From Parapedobacter tibetensis (lineage in GTDB: Bacteria; Bacteroidota; Bacteroidia; Sphingobacteriales; Sphingobacteriaceae): 64,000 nt of DNA. The stretch spans positions 248,001 through 312,000 of the forward strand of contig NZ_JAMKQJ010000006.1 of assembly GCF_024643205.1 (NCBI RefSeq), given 5' to 3'. Every line of letters starts with the position of its first letter. The stretch's first letter is position 1. The notes beneath the pieces are model-generated. The model made no database searches, had not been told where the DNA came from, and worked only from the letters and a program-made list of their open reading frames with translations. Shown here in pieces: positions 16,040 through 24,390 of this stretch. A program made the translations under genes and the position numbers.

Positions 16040-16068
16040 CAAAAATAAGAATATATCCGTTAACTTTG
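16040..16068. promoter_or_regulatory. Back-to-back promoters of the two pigment transcription units
   Basis: Rightward: TAACTTTG at 16061-16068, exact TAnnTTTG, with TTG at 16037-16039 and a 21-base spacer, 26 bases before the halogenase start. Leftward: TATTTTTG on the minus strand at 16040-16047, also exact, 27 bases before the ammonia-lyase start, without a clear -33. The two promoters overlap physically within 81 bases. Confidence 0.6.
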
Positions 16069-16093
16069 AACCGTCCATACTCCGTTAAATATA

Positions 16094-17317
16094 ATGATTT
16101 CAGAACATGTTGATGTTTTAGTGATTGGAGCGGGCCCAGCGGGTGCCGTTGCGGCCTCCATTTTGCAGCAAAAAGGAATTAAATTAAAGGTAATTGAACG
16201 TGAGCATTTTCCTCGTTTCGTAATCGGTGAAAGTTTGATTCCGCGCTGCATGGATCATTTTGACGAAGCGGGCTTCATCGATGGCGTAGAGGCCAAAGGA
16301 TTTGAGAAAAAGTACGGAGCCCGTTTCCTGCGGGGTGATGATGTATGTTGGTTTGATTTCAGCCAGAAGTTTTCTGCGGGGTGGGATTGGACATGGCAGT
16401 TGCCCCGGGCCGAATTTGACCAAACCCTTATGGATATCCTACAACGTCGTGGGGTAGCGATTAGCTTTGGCACGACGGTTGAAAATATCGTATTCCAGGG
16501 CACAGATTCACTCACCACAGTGTATGATGAGGGAGGAAATCGTAGTGAGATACACGCCAAATTTATTATCGATTGCAGTGGTTATGGCCGCGTGTTACCC
16601 CGGCTCCTGAACCTTGACAAACCCTCATCGTTCCAGCCTATGGCTGCTACATTCGTGCATGTGGAAGACGTGCGACGGCCACAGGATAGGGAAGGAACAC
16701 TCATTACGTTTGATGTGCTTGACCAAAAGGTATGGTTTTGGGTCATTCCGTTTTCGGATGGACGGTCGTCATTGGGGTTGGTTTGTCCGGTGGAACACCT
16801 GGATGCTATCGATCAAGGAAATCCGACAAAAACATTTCAACATATCATCCGGCAGTCTGAATTTTACAGCCATCGCTTTGATGGATTAACGTTTCTCTTT
16901 GAACCGAAGAAAATCGTTTCCTATGCCAAAGCAGTGGAAAAAATGTATGGCGACGGTTTTGCCGTGGCGGGGAATAGCGCGGAGTTCTTGGATCCCGTGT
17001 TTTCTTCAGGGGTCTGCTTTGCAACGGAATCAGGTGCAATAGCCGCAAAATTAGCCGCCAGACAGGTGATGGGAGAGACCATAGATTGGCATAAAGCGTA
17101 TGAAGAACACATGGCATGGGGTGTCAATGTGTTTCGTTCGTACATACGTGACTGGTATTCGGGCGACCTGCAGAAATTTTTCTTCCATAAGGAAGTAAAC
17201 GAAGATGTCCGCCGTAAGGTGTGTTCGGTATTGGCGGGATATGTATGGGATAAAGAAAACCCGTTTGTCAAAAAGCATGATAGAGCGGTAAGGGCGGTGA
17301 CACATTTGCTGCCTTAA
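16094..17317 (+). CDS. Flavin-dependent halogenase/monooxygenase-like enzyme
   Basis: 407 residues. FAD loop VIGAGPAGAVA (G12, G14, G17), GES at 45-47, and WFWVIP (214-219), the WxWxIP signature of flavin-dependent halogenases. GFEKKYGARF holds K72/K73 where halogenases keep the lysine that carries hypohalous acid. NSAEFLDPVFSSG (about 297-309) is the C-terminal flavin region. Chlorinated flexirubins are known, so chlorination of the phenol ring is likely; related hydroxylases share much of this fold, and the final residue check needs an alignment. First of three rightward genes. Confidence 0.75.
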   Translation: MISEHVDVLVIGAGPAGAVAASILQQKGIKLKVIEREHFPRFVIGESLIPRCMDHFDEAGFIDGVEAKGFEKKYGARFLRGDDVCWFDFSQKFSAGWDWTWQLPRAEFDQTLMDILQRRGVAISFGTTVENIVFQGTDSLTTVYDEGGNRSEIHAKFIIDCSGYGRVLPRLLNLDKPSSFQPMAATFVHVEDVRRPQDREGTLITFDVLDQKVWFWVIPFSDGRSSLGLVCPVEHLDAIDQGNPTKTFQHIIRQSEFYSHRFDGLTFLFEPKKIVSYAKAVEKMYGDGFAVAGNSAEFLDPVFSSGVCFATESGAIAAKLAARQVMGETIDWHKAYEEHMAWGVNVFRSYIRDWYSGDLQKFFFHKEVNEDVRRKVCSVLAGYVWDKENPFVKKHDRAVRAVTHLLP

Positions 17318-17320
17318 TTT

Positions 17321-17355
17321 TAGCCGGCAGTTAGATAACGGTAATAGGCAAATAG
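17321..17355 (+). repeat. Short dispersed intergenic repeat, copy 3
   Basis: Contains GCAGTTAGATAACGGTAATA followed by GGCAAATAG, in the gap between the halogenase and C45 acyltransferase genes and running into the GTG start of the latter. It differs from 12560-12590 at only a few positions. Confidence 0.4.
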
Positions 17356-19034
17356 TGAAAAGAATAAATCTACAGGGTGTCGTTCTTATCTATGTTGGGG
17401 TAGCCTTCGCATGGTCAAGTCTATCGTGCGCGGGGATAAAGCAGATGCCCCAAGTGGATCAATATAGCAGCGATGTAGGCGAACGGACAACGATAGCCTC
17501 GCAATTCCATGCCATGCAAGGCGGAAAACTTCGTAAAAATGAACAGGGTTTATGGGAATTGTATGTAGCCGGTGATGCATTGGAACGGGGGCTGATCAAC
17601 GGCATGCTGACCCAAGAGTTGCTTGATCAGCAGGAGACCGCTTTTGTTTCAAAAATCAAGGAGTTGGTACCATCTGCATTTCACCAACGAATATTACGAG
17701 GTTTTCTCAAATTCTTCAACCGAAGATTGATCAACCATGTGCCCGAGGAATACCAAGTGGAGATTTATGGCTTATCGCGCTCCTCATCGGATGCATTTGA
17801 TTTTATTGCTCCACCGTACCAAAGACTCCTGTATTTCCATGGTGCACACGATATTGGGCACGCCTTGCAGGATTTGGCATTGGTAGGCTGCACTTCCTTT
17901 GCGGCTTGGGATACTCATACTGAAGATGGAAAACTGTTGATTGGCCGCAATTTCGATTTTTATGTAAGTGATGCGTTTTCGGAAGAAAAAATTATAGCTT
18001 TCATCAATCCCGATAAAGGACACAAATATGCCATGGTTACATGGGCAGGCATGGTGGGAGCGGTATCTGGCATGAACGATAAGGGACTTACTGTAACCAT
18101 CAATGCTGCAAAATCCAATGTGCCCATGAAAGCCAAGGCCCCTATTTCATTGGTCACCAAAGAAATTTTGCAATATGCGGAGAACATTGAAGAGGCCATT
18201 GCCATTGCGAAGCAAAGGGAAGTATTTGTGTCTGAATCCATTATGGTAGGTAGTGCAGCAGATGGCAAGGCTGTGCTTATCGAAGTGTCTCCCAAGAAAT
18301 TCGGCATCTATGAATTGGCGGATAATGACGACCTATTAATCTGTGCCAACCACTTCCAAAGCCAACCCTATCAATTGGACAAGAATAATTTGCGGCAGCT
18401 TGCCAAAAGCCATTCGCAATACCGGTTTGACCGCATGCGTGAACTGATCGCTTCAAACCTGCCGCTAAATCCGGCTTTGACGGCAACGTTCTTACGGAAC
18501 AAAGAAGGCATCGATGGTGTGAAGCTAGGCTATGGAAATGAAAAAGCCATTAACCAACTCCTTGCCCATCATGCCGTGATATTCCAGCCGGAAGACCGTA
18601 TCATGTGGGTATCGTCCAACCCTTACCAATTGGGAGAATTTGTAGCGTATGACTTGAATGAGGTGTTCACCCGGTTCCCCACGATGGGGCAAGATACGAT
18701 GGTGGCGACCAATACCTTGAATATCCCTGAAGATGTATTTATCCATTCGGTTGAGTTTAAAAATTATGAGTCGTTTCGCATAGCGATACGAGAATTAGAA
18801 GCGAAGATAGCAACCAAGCAAACCGCTAGCGAGGATGAAATCAAGCGTTTCCAGCATATGAATCCTGATTTTTGGAAAACGCATTTCACTGTTGGTGAAT
18901 ACTATCGCAGTCAAGGACAGTATAGGGAGGCATTAAGGTGCTACCATATGGCACGAAGTAAAGAAGTGACCACTGAACCAGACAAGGAATTAATCGAAAA
19001 ACGTATCAAAACGTGTGAAAAGAAAAGCAAATGA
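17355..19034 (+). CDS. C45/penicillin-acyltransferase-like Ntn hydrolase with C-terminal TPR
   Basis: 559 residues from a GTG start; this start keeps a hydrophobic export signal with a possible lipobox ending SLSC (C25). The Ntn core shows VGCTSFAAWD (C179, expected nucleophile after self-cleavage) and LIGRNFDFYV, then MVTWAGMVGAVSGMNDKGLTV, as in isopenicillin N acyltransferase-like proteins. Residues about 505-555 (FWKTHFTVGEYYRSQGQYREALRCY) form a TPR-like tail. Such enzymes transfer or hydrolyse acyl groups. In this locus it could form or edit the ester between aryl polyene and resorcinol outside the cytoplasm. The next gene overlaps by four bases. Confidence 0.75.
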   Translation: MKRINLQGVVLIYVGVAFAWSSLSCAGIKQMPQVDQYSSDVGERTTIASQFHAMQGGKLRKNEQGLWELYVAGDALERGLINGMLTQELLDQQETAFVSKIKELVPSAFHQRILRGFLKFFNRRLINHVPEEYQVEIYGLSRSSSDAFDFIAPPYQRLLYFHGAHDIGHALQDLALVGCTSFAAWDTHTEDGKLLIGRNFDFYVSDAFSEEKIIAFINPDKGHKYAMVTWAGMVGAVSGMNDKGLTVTINAAKSNVPMKAKAPISLVTKEILQYAENIEEAIAIAKQREVFVSESIMVGSAADGKAVLIEVSPKKFGIYELADNDDLLICANHFQSQPYQLDKNNLRQLAKSHSQYRFDRMRELIASNLPLNPALTATFLRNKEGIDGVKLGYGNEKAINQLLAHHAVIFQPEDRIMWVSSNPYQLGEFVAYDLNEVFTRFPTMGQDTMVATNTLNIPEDVFIHSVEFKNYESFRIAIRELEAKIATKQTASEDEIKRFQHMNPDFWKTHFTVGEYYRSQGQYREALRCYHMARSKEVTTEPDKELIEKRIKTCEKKSK

Positions 19035-20329
19035 TTCCCATACCAGCCATTGAAAAATTGAGCAGAGCCGATATCAAGCGCTTTCAGGAAGAAAAACTAG
19101 GTGAACTGCTAGTTTACCTCCAAGCCCGATCCGTTTATTATCGCAAGGTGTTCAATACCCATCACGTAAATATAGAGACCATCCGGTCCTTGGAGGATTT
19201 GGCTTCACTCCCTGTTACCACTAAAAATGACCTTCAACACCATAATTTGGAGTTTCGCTGTGTGGATGCGTCAGCGGTGGCCGACTATGTGACCACTTCC
19301 GGAACTTCTGGCGACCCGGTATTGCTGGCGCTCACTGCTGCCGACCTTGACCGCCTTGCTTACAATGAAGCATTGTCTTACCAGTGTGTGGGATTATCAC
19401 CGCAAAGCACCATTCAACTCACCACAACCATGGACAGGCGTTTTATGGCCGGCTTGGCCTATTTCCTCGGTGCACGTAAGGCGGGGATAGGCATTGTCAG
19501 GGTTGGTTCCGGTGTGCCCGAATTGCAATGGGATACCGTAGCACGCGTGCAGCCTGATACCATTATCTGTGTGCCGACTTTCCTATTGAAGATGGTCGAA
19601 TATGCCGAAATCAATGGTATTGATTTCCAAAATAGCAGCGTGAAAAAGGCGATATGCATCGGGGAATCTTTGCGAAACCCCGACTTCTCCCTCAATACAC
19701 TGGCGAAGCGCATCCTTGGCAAATGGGACATCCAATTGTTTTCCACCTATGCTTCCACGGAGATGGGAGCGGCCTTTACCGAATGTGAACACGGTGTAGG
19801 GGGACACCATCACCCTGAATTGATTATCACGGAGTTTCTTGATGAAAGCAACAACCCGGTTCCAGCGGGCGAAGCCGGAGAGCTGGTTATCACTACGCTG
19901 GATGTCGAGGGAATGCCTTTGTTGCGGTTCAAGACCGGCGATATTGTACAGCCCTTTTACGAACCTTGCGCCTGTGGCCGTACCACGATGCGGCTTGGGC
20001 CAGTCATCGGCCGCAAAAACCAAATGGTGAAATACAAAGGGACCACGATATATCCCCCTGCGATGGTCGATTTGCTGAACGATTTCGAAGAAGTAGTGAA
20101 CTATGTGATAGAAATTTACTCAAATGAATTGGGTGAAGATGAAATCACCGTGAAAGTAGGAACCGAGCACGGTACGGAGGAGTTGATGCTGAAGATAAAA
20201 GACCGGTTCAGGGCTAAATTGCGCGTGAGCCCGAGGATTATATTTGCCCCTATTCAGGAAATCAACCGGATCAAGTTTCCCGAAAACTCGCGGAAAAGCG
20301 TTACGTTTATTGACAACAGGAACATATAG
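19031..20329 (+). CDS. PaaK-like aryl-CoA/acyl-ACP ligase
   Basis: 432 residues of the adenylate-forming family, short phenylacetate-CoA ligase branch. The P-loop-like TTSGTSGDP is at 88-96, YASTEMGAAFTECEHG is near 236-251, and LRFKTGDI and IGRKNQMVKYKG mark the C-terminal hinge. It would activate 4-coumarate made by the tyrosine ammonia-lyase for loading on CoA or directly on the ACP. The gene overlaps the C45 gene (ATGA). A housekeeping phenylacetate role is unlikely because no paa genes are nearby. Confidence 0.82.
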   Translation: MIPIPAIEKLSRADIKRFQEEKLGELLVYLQARSVYYRKVFNTHHVNIETIRSLEDLASLPVTTKNDLQHHNLEFRCVDASAVADYVTTSGTSGDPVLLALTAADLDRLAYNEALSYQCVGLSPQSTIQLTTTMDRRFMAGLAYFLGARKAGIGIVRVGSGVPELQWDTVARVQPDTIICVPTFLLKMVEYAEINGIDFQNSSVKKAICIGESLRNPDFSLNTLAKRILGKWDIQLFSTYASTEMGAAFTECEHGVGGHHHPELIITEFLDESNNPVPAGEAGELVITTLDVEGMPLLRFKTGDIVQPFYEPCACGRTTMRLGPVIGRKNQMVKYKGTTIYPPAMVDLLNDFEEVVNYVIEIYSNELGEDEITVKVGTEHGTEELMLKIKDRFRAKLRVSPRIIFAPIQEINRIKFPENSRKSVTFIDNRNI

Positions 20330-20433
20330 AAAACTTTCAATTATTGGGCATACCGAACAACAATGACCGTATGGCGGAAGGTTTTGCAAAGACTGGTAAA
20401 ATATTGGCTCAACTCATTGATAAAAAACGTTAG
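20314..20433 (+). pseudogene. Possible C-terminal gene remnant (about 39 codons)
   Basis: The frame reads ...IENFQLLGIPNNNDRMAEG, then FAKTGKILAQLIDKKR and stop. It has protein-like composition but no usable start; its first part overlaps the end of the ligase gene in another frame. It may be the tail of a gene whose body was lost. I do not recognise the family, and chance remains possible. Confidence 0.25.
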
Positions 20434-20461
20434 ACGCACCGATAGTTCCTTATCGTTAGCG

Positions 20462-21526
20462 CTAATGAAATGTAGCTTCATTCTTATATTTCACAGTTAA
20501 CCGTTTCAAATCGGCGATGAATCGGTCGCAGGCTGTTGCTGGCGTTGCCCATGAGGTTACCAATCGGATAGCAGCATGTTGTCCATCAATTTTTTGCCAG
20601 GTATGGAATAGGTAGTTTTTGGCGAGTTCATCGATAATCGGATTGGGTAATATAGGGAATAGCTGGTTGGAGCATGGGGGAATCATAAAAGAATACCCTT
20701 GGTTTTCGATAGCTGGAACCATTTCTAAGGCTCGATCATTGGCATAAGCAGCAAGTTCAAAGATGAGGTTAGCACGGAATAGTTCACGGAATTGCAGCCC
20801 CAAAATTCTTCCTTTGGCGAGCAACGCGCCCTTTTGCTTAATGCTGAATTTGAAACCCTTTTTAAGTTCTGGATGGATAATCACAATGGCTTCGCCCAAT
20901 AGCCCACCATTTTTGGTCCCACCGATGTAGAATATATCGGTCAATTCAGCAATATCATTTAGTGTTAGGTCATTTCCTATGGCGGTGAGTGCCGAAGGCA
21001 GACGGGCACCGTCAAGGAAAAGGTATAATCCATTGGCACGACAGAAATCCGACAATGCAGTCAGTTCAGCCTTATTATAGATGGTGCCCATTTCCGTCGT
21101 ATTCGAAATGTAAACCATCTTGGGCTGTACACTGTTTACGTTATTAACCTGATTGAGCAGTGGAGTGATGCTAGCGACATCCAATTTACCATCAGATGTA
21201 TCAATGGCCTCCACCCTGTGTCCGGTAGCCTCAATGGCCCCTGCCTCGTGGAGGTTGATGTGGCCCGTGTGGGCCGAAATTACGGCCTCATACGGTTTCA
21301 ATACAGCAGAGATGACAATGAGATTAGCCTGTGTACCGCCAGAAACAAAATGAATGTCGGCATGCTGGCCAATTAATTGTTCGTTGATGAGCGTTTTGGC
21401 TTCTGCTGAATAACGATCGTTACTGTAGCCGATTTGCTGTTCGAGGTTAGTTTCCTGAAGTGCCTGTAATATATTCGGATGGCATCCTTCACTGTAATCA
21501 TCCCTAAAGTAGTAAAATGTGGTCAT
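20462..21526 (-). CDS. ltaE: Low-specificity L-threonine aldolase
   Basis: 354 residues from the ATG at 21524-21526 (MTTFYYFRDDYSEG); a longer frame to 21559 adds eleven unlikely residues. PLP-dependent fold type I: SGGTQANL (cofactor phosphate region), FLDGARLPSA (D and R contacting the PLP ring) and YIGGTKNGGLLGEA with the Schiff-base lysine. It cleaves L-threonine or L-allo-threonine to glycine and acetaldehyde. It lies between the pigment and capsule loci, with no evident link to either. Related beta-eliminating lyases share the motifs, so aldolase is the best, not the only, reading. Confidence 0.88.
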   Translation of the reverse strand: MTTFYYFRDDYSEGCHPNILQALQETNLEQQIGYSNDRYSAEAKTLINEQLIGQHADIHFVSGGTQANLIVISAVLKPYEAVISAHTGHINLHEAGAIEATGHRVEAIDTSDGKLDVASITPLLNQVNNVNSVQPKMVYISNTTEMGTIYNKAELTALSDFCRANGLYLFLDGARLPSALTAIGNDLTLNDIAELTDIFYIGGTKNGGLLGEAIVIIHPELKKGFKFSIKQKGALLAKGRILGLQFRELFRANLIFELAAYANDRALEMVPAIENQGYSFMIPPCSNQLFPILPNPIIDELAKNYLFHTWQKIDGQHAAIRLVTSWATPATACDRFIADLKRLTVKYKNEATFH

Positions 21527-21637
21527 CGTTTTTGCATGCATGAAGCTAATCTGTCTCAAACTTACGTAAAGTCGGAGTCAAATGCAATTTTCAGGCTTCG
21601 CTGCGATACTGCTCAATGAGACATACAAATAGGTTGC

Positions 21638-23137
21638 CTAATTACCGAATAGCACATAGTTAAATCCCAGCATCCCCCCGAAATTGGAATAAAAATCACC
21701 AGTGTCAAAAGCCACAGATGCGGTGGCATGCCATTTCGGATTGATGGAATAGGTAAATTCCTGCAAGGAATAGAACTGCTTATGCGGAAATGTGATAAAA
21801 TCGGTACTTTGGAAAGATCCATGGTTAATGGAGTAGGTGGCCATTGTACGGGCCATCATGTGTTCGCCAACCCGGTATTTCAACCCAATATGGCCAGCCA
21901 TAATCCGGTTATTGACAATGTTTTTATTGCCAGGCCTGTCCAGTGGGCCGTCCCAATCAAAAGGGTCGATGGGTAAAAACTCAGAACCTTGTACGCGGTT
22001 GATGAATAACGAATTACCGATGATACGGTCTTTGTATTCCCATCCGGTAGCGTATATTCCGTTGTTGTAATAACTTTGGCGCTCTCCGCCGTATTTTTCC
22101 ATCTGTGTGGTATGGAGGAACTCCACCACGATTTTTTGTAGGAACCGATGTTCATCCTTGAAGCGAAGGGTGGCACCCAATAAACGGTCTGCATTACGGA
22201 TATCCACCCCTGTGCCGCTTTCGATGGGAGTTTGGTTGTACACATTGAGATTGAAGTCTTCCCGTTCAATGTCTACGCCCATCTCAATGAGTCCGCGTTG
22301 GGCGCCCGACCGATTGGGCCTGATATTCGGATTTGCATCAGCGTTGAGGCTGCCATCATACGATTCTTTAATCAATAAGACATTTAGGAAACCCTGAAAA
22401 GAGCGATCCAATATGAGGTTCCCTCTGTGACCACCCCATTCGGTAAAGTGTTGTAGCCCACCATATGCTTTGAACCAGCCTCGCCCCACACGGCCATAGA
22501 AGGTCTTTTCATGGAAATACGCAGCTCTTAAATACCGGTCCTTTCCCATCCATCCGTGGGCAAACGTGCCCTTGACTTGGAAAAGCCCTTTGGTCCATGG
22601 CACATCCACATATGTCGGTATGGCCAAACTGATTTTGGGAATCGGTAAGGCATTTCCACTGATACCAAAAGATCCTATAGACAGTTCGGGATCCATCTCA
22701 CCGGTGGTCTGGAGGAAGCGGCCCACCTTGAATTCCACCGAACGGAACTTAGCTTTTGCATATAGTTCCTTAGCTATTAATTGTCCAAAATGTTGATTGT
22801 TATAGAGGTCTACTCCATAGCCAACAGTCAAATTGGTGTTAGCTTGCCCTGCCATCGATGTATCAACTTTCCCCAAGGTGTGGAGGTTATGGATGTAGAT
22901 ATGGGTTGCTGCATCCACTTGTTCATTGCTGATGACACCAAAGCGGTTGGCCGTTAACCAAAGCGGCTGGAAGCCACGGCTTGCCCCTGTAACTTGCGTG
23001 CCTACCCCGATTTGTAGCGAATCCGTCTGAGCCATTACCTGAAACGTTACGATAAGGCCACAGCAGGATATGTATATAGGTTTGATTAATTGAACTGAAT
23101 TAAACAATTTTGTCGGTGTCATAGCTGTACCTTTCAC
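21638..23137 (-). CDS. wzi: Capsule assembly protein Wzi family, outer-membrane barrel
   Basis: 499 residues; a start at codon 6 (ATG at 23120-23122, MTPTKLF) is equally possible. A signal peptide ends near VMAQ. The rest is a beta-barrel-like pattern with Bacteroidota Wzi landmarks: WLTANRFGVIS, VEFKVGRFLQTTGEMDPELS, WFKAYGGLQHFTEWGG and EYSINPKWHATASVAFDTGDFYSNFGG near the end. In E. coli, Wzi is a lectin-like barrel that ties capsule to the cell surface. It is the last gene of the leftward polysaccharide locus, overlapping the WcaI-type gene by four bases, consistent with that role. Confidence 0.85.
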   Translation of the reverse strand: MKGTAMTPTKLFNSVQLIKPIYISCCGLIVTFQVMAQTDSLQIGVGTQVTGASRGFQPLWLTANRFGVISNEQVDAATHIYIHNLHTLGKVDTSMAGQANTNLTVGYGVDLYNNQHFGQLIAKELYAKAKFRSVEFKVGRFLQTTGEMDPELSIGSFGISGNALPIPKISLAIPTYVDVPWTKGLFQVKGTFAHGWMGKDRYLRAAYFHEKTFYGRVGRGWFKAYGGLQHFTEWGGHRGNLILDRSFQGFLNVLLIKESYDGSLNADANPNIRPNRSGAQRGLIEMGVDIEREDFNLNVYNQTPIESGTGVDIRNADRLLGATLRFKDEHRFLQKIVVEFLHTTQMEKYGGERQSYYNNGIYATGWEYKDRIIGNSLFINRVQGSEFLPIDPFDWDGPLDRPGNKNIVNNRIMAGHIGLKYRVGEHMMARTMATYSINHGSFQSTDFITFPHKQFYSLQEFTYSINPKWHATASVAFDTGDFYSNFGGMLGFNYVLFGN

Positions 23138-24357
23138 AAAGTTTCCAGTGAGCGTTCGAAGCGCTCCATAATGGTCTGTTTAGACAGTTGTTCTACGGCA
23201 TACGCCCGTGCATTAGCCCGATATTCCTCGAGATTACCATTAAGCGCCGTGAGCAAGCCAGCTAACAGGTCCTGCTCAGATTCGGGTTCAATAATGATGC
23301 CCAAATTATAATCCATTACCACTTCGTACAAACTAGTGCCGGGTGATGCGGTGACCAGAGCACACCCTCCCGCCGCCAGAATACCTGTCAGTTTGGAGGG
23401 CATTACAAGATCTGCGGCCGACTTTTTCTGTAGCACCAAATGGATGTCGGCCGTGGCCAACAAGGCAGAAAGTTTTTCATAGGGCTGTAAAGGAAGAAAC
23501 CTGATATTGGTCAGTCCGGCCGCCAAGGTCAGTTTTTCCAAACGCGGCCTACCTCCACCAGAACCACAAATAACAAAGTGCAGATCCTTGCGGTATTCGA
23601 GCTGTTTTGCCACCCCAATGATAATTTCCAATCCTTGCTTTTCACCCAAGTTGCCGGAGTACAGCACAACTTGGTGATCCAATGGTATCCCTAGTTCATT
23701 TCGCAGGGATTGTTCAACGGGTAACGGCCGGATCAACGTTTCGTCTACCCAATTTGGAAACATGATGAGCTTCTCAGCATTTATCCCTTTTGCCACAATC
23801 TTTTTCTGCATCCCATGGCTTATCGTGGAGACGGCGGTGCTGCTTTTTAGGAGGAAACGCTCCAGGCCAAATAAGATATTCAAAAAGCCCTTATTACGTA
23901 TCATCCCCAAGTCCTTGGCTGCATCTACTTGGAGGTCTTGGATATGTGTAATGAATTTTGCCCTACGGATTCGTGCATATAGGAGAGGCAGTACAGCCAA
24001 GTGGAACGGTGGAGATGTACAGATGACGGCATCATATCGTTTGCGGAACAAGGAAGTGAACCATATAGGGAAAACGGAGGCAACGAAGGAAAATTCGTGC
24101 AAAATTCGTCGTAAAGAGCTGACACTTTTTGGCACATATAAGGGACAGCGGTAAATCTTTACCCCGTCACGGTGTTCCGTGTGCCAGTACTTCCCTTTAT
24201 GGCTTTCATGTACAGACCACTCGGGGTAATAGGGCATAGCTGTTACTACATGCACCGTATGCCCATGACTGGCCAGCCAGGCACCCATCTCACCGGTATA
24301 CTTCCCGATGCCTGTCAGTTCGGGTGCGTAATTGATGCCATATATCAGTATGCGCAT
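23134..24357 (-). CDS. wcaI: WcaI-type GT4 glycosyltransferase
   Basis: 407 residues, GT-B fold. The N terminus RILIYGINYAPELTGIGKYT and MPYYPEW are typical of the colanic acid transferase WcaI; the donor half has VLYSGNLGEKQGLEI (about 231-245), CGSGGGRP and VMPSKLTGILAAGGCALVTA (about 344-363). WcaI-type proteins add a sugar, often fucose, in colanic acid. Cytoplasmic face of the inner membrane. It overlaps wzi by four bases. The donor sugar cannot be read from the sequence. Confidence 0.85.
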   Translation of the reverse strand: MRILIYGINYAPELTGIGKYTGEMGAWLASHGHTVHVVTAMPYYPEWSVHESHKGKYWHTEHRDGVKIYRCPLYVPKSVSSLRRILHEFSFVASVFPIWFTSLFRKRYDAVICTSPPFHLAVLPLLYARIRRAKFITHIQDLQVDAAKDLGMIRNKGFLNILFGLERFLLKSSTAVSTISHGMQKKIVAKGINAEKLIMFPNWVDETLIRPLPVEQSLRNELGIPLDHQVVLYSGNLGEKQGLEIIIGVAKQLEYRKDLHFVICGSGGGRPRLEKLTLAAGLTNIRFLPLQPYEKLSALLATADIHLVLQKKSAADLVMPSKLTGILAAGGCALVTASPGTSLYEVVMDYNLGIIIEPESEQDLLAGLLTALNGNLEEYRANARAYAVEQLSKQTIMERFERSLETL

Positions 24358-24390
24358 TTGCTCTTGTTTTGAATGGTTCGATGCACTTGG

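Larger units (their letters stand above)
5659..20329. other. Flexirubin/dialkylresorcinol-type pigment biosynthetic locus
   Basis: Fifteen genes in two divergent units: twelve leftward (16013 to 5659) and three rightward (16094 to 20329). Tyrosine ammonia-lyase, CoA ligase, KS, KR, ACP and two dehydratases match aryl-polyene chemistry; DarA and DarB match dialkylresorcinol formation; the halogenase and two candidate ester-forming acyltransferases (BtrH-type and C45-type) match finishing steps. Most neighbours overlap or lie within 15 bases. Compared with large flexirubin loci, no chain-length factor, MMPL exporter or LolA-like carrier is present, so those functions must be encoded elsewhere or be dispensable. 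Confidence 0.85.
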
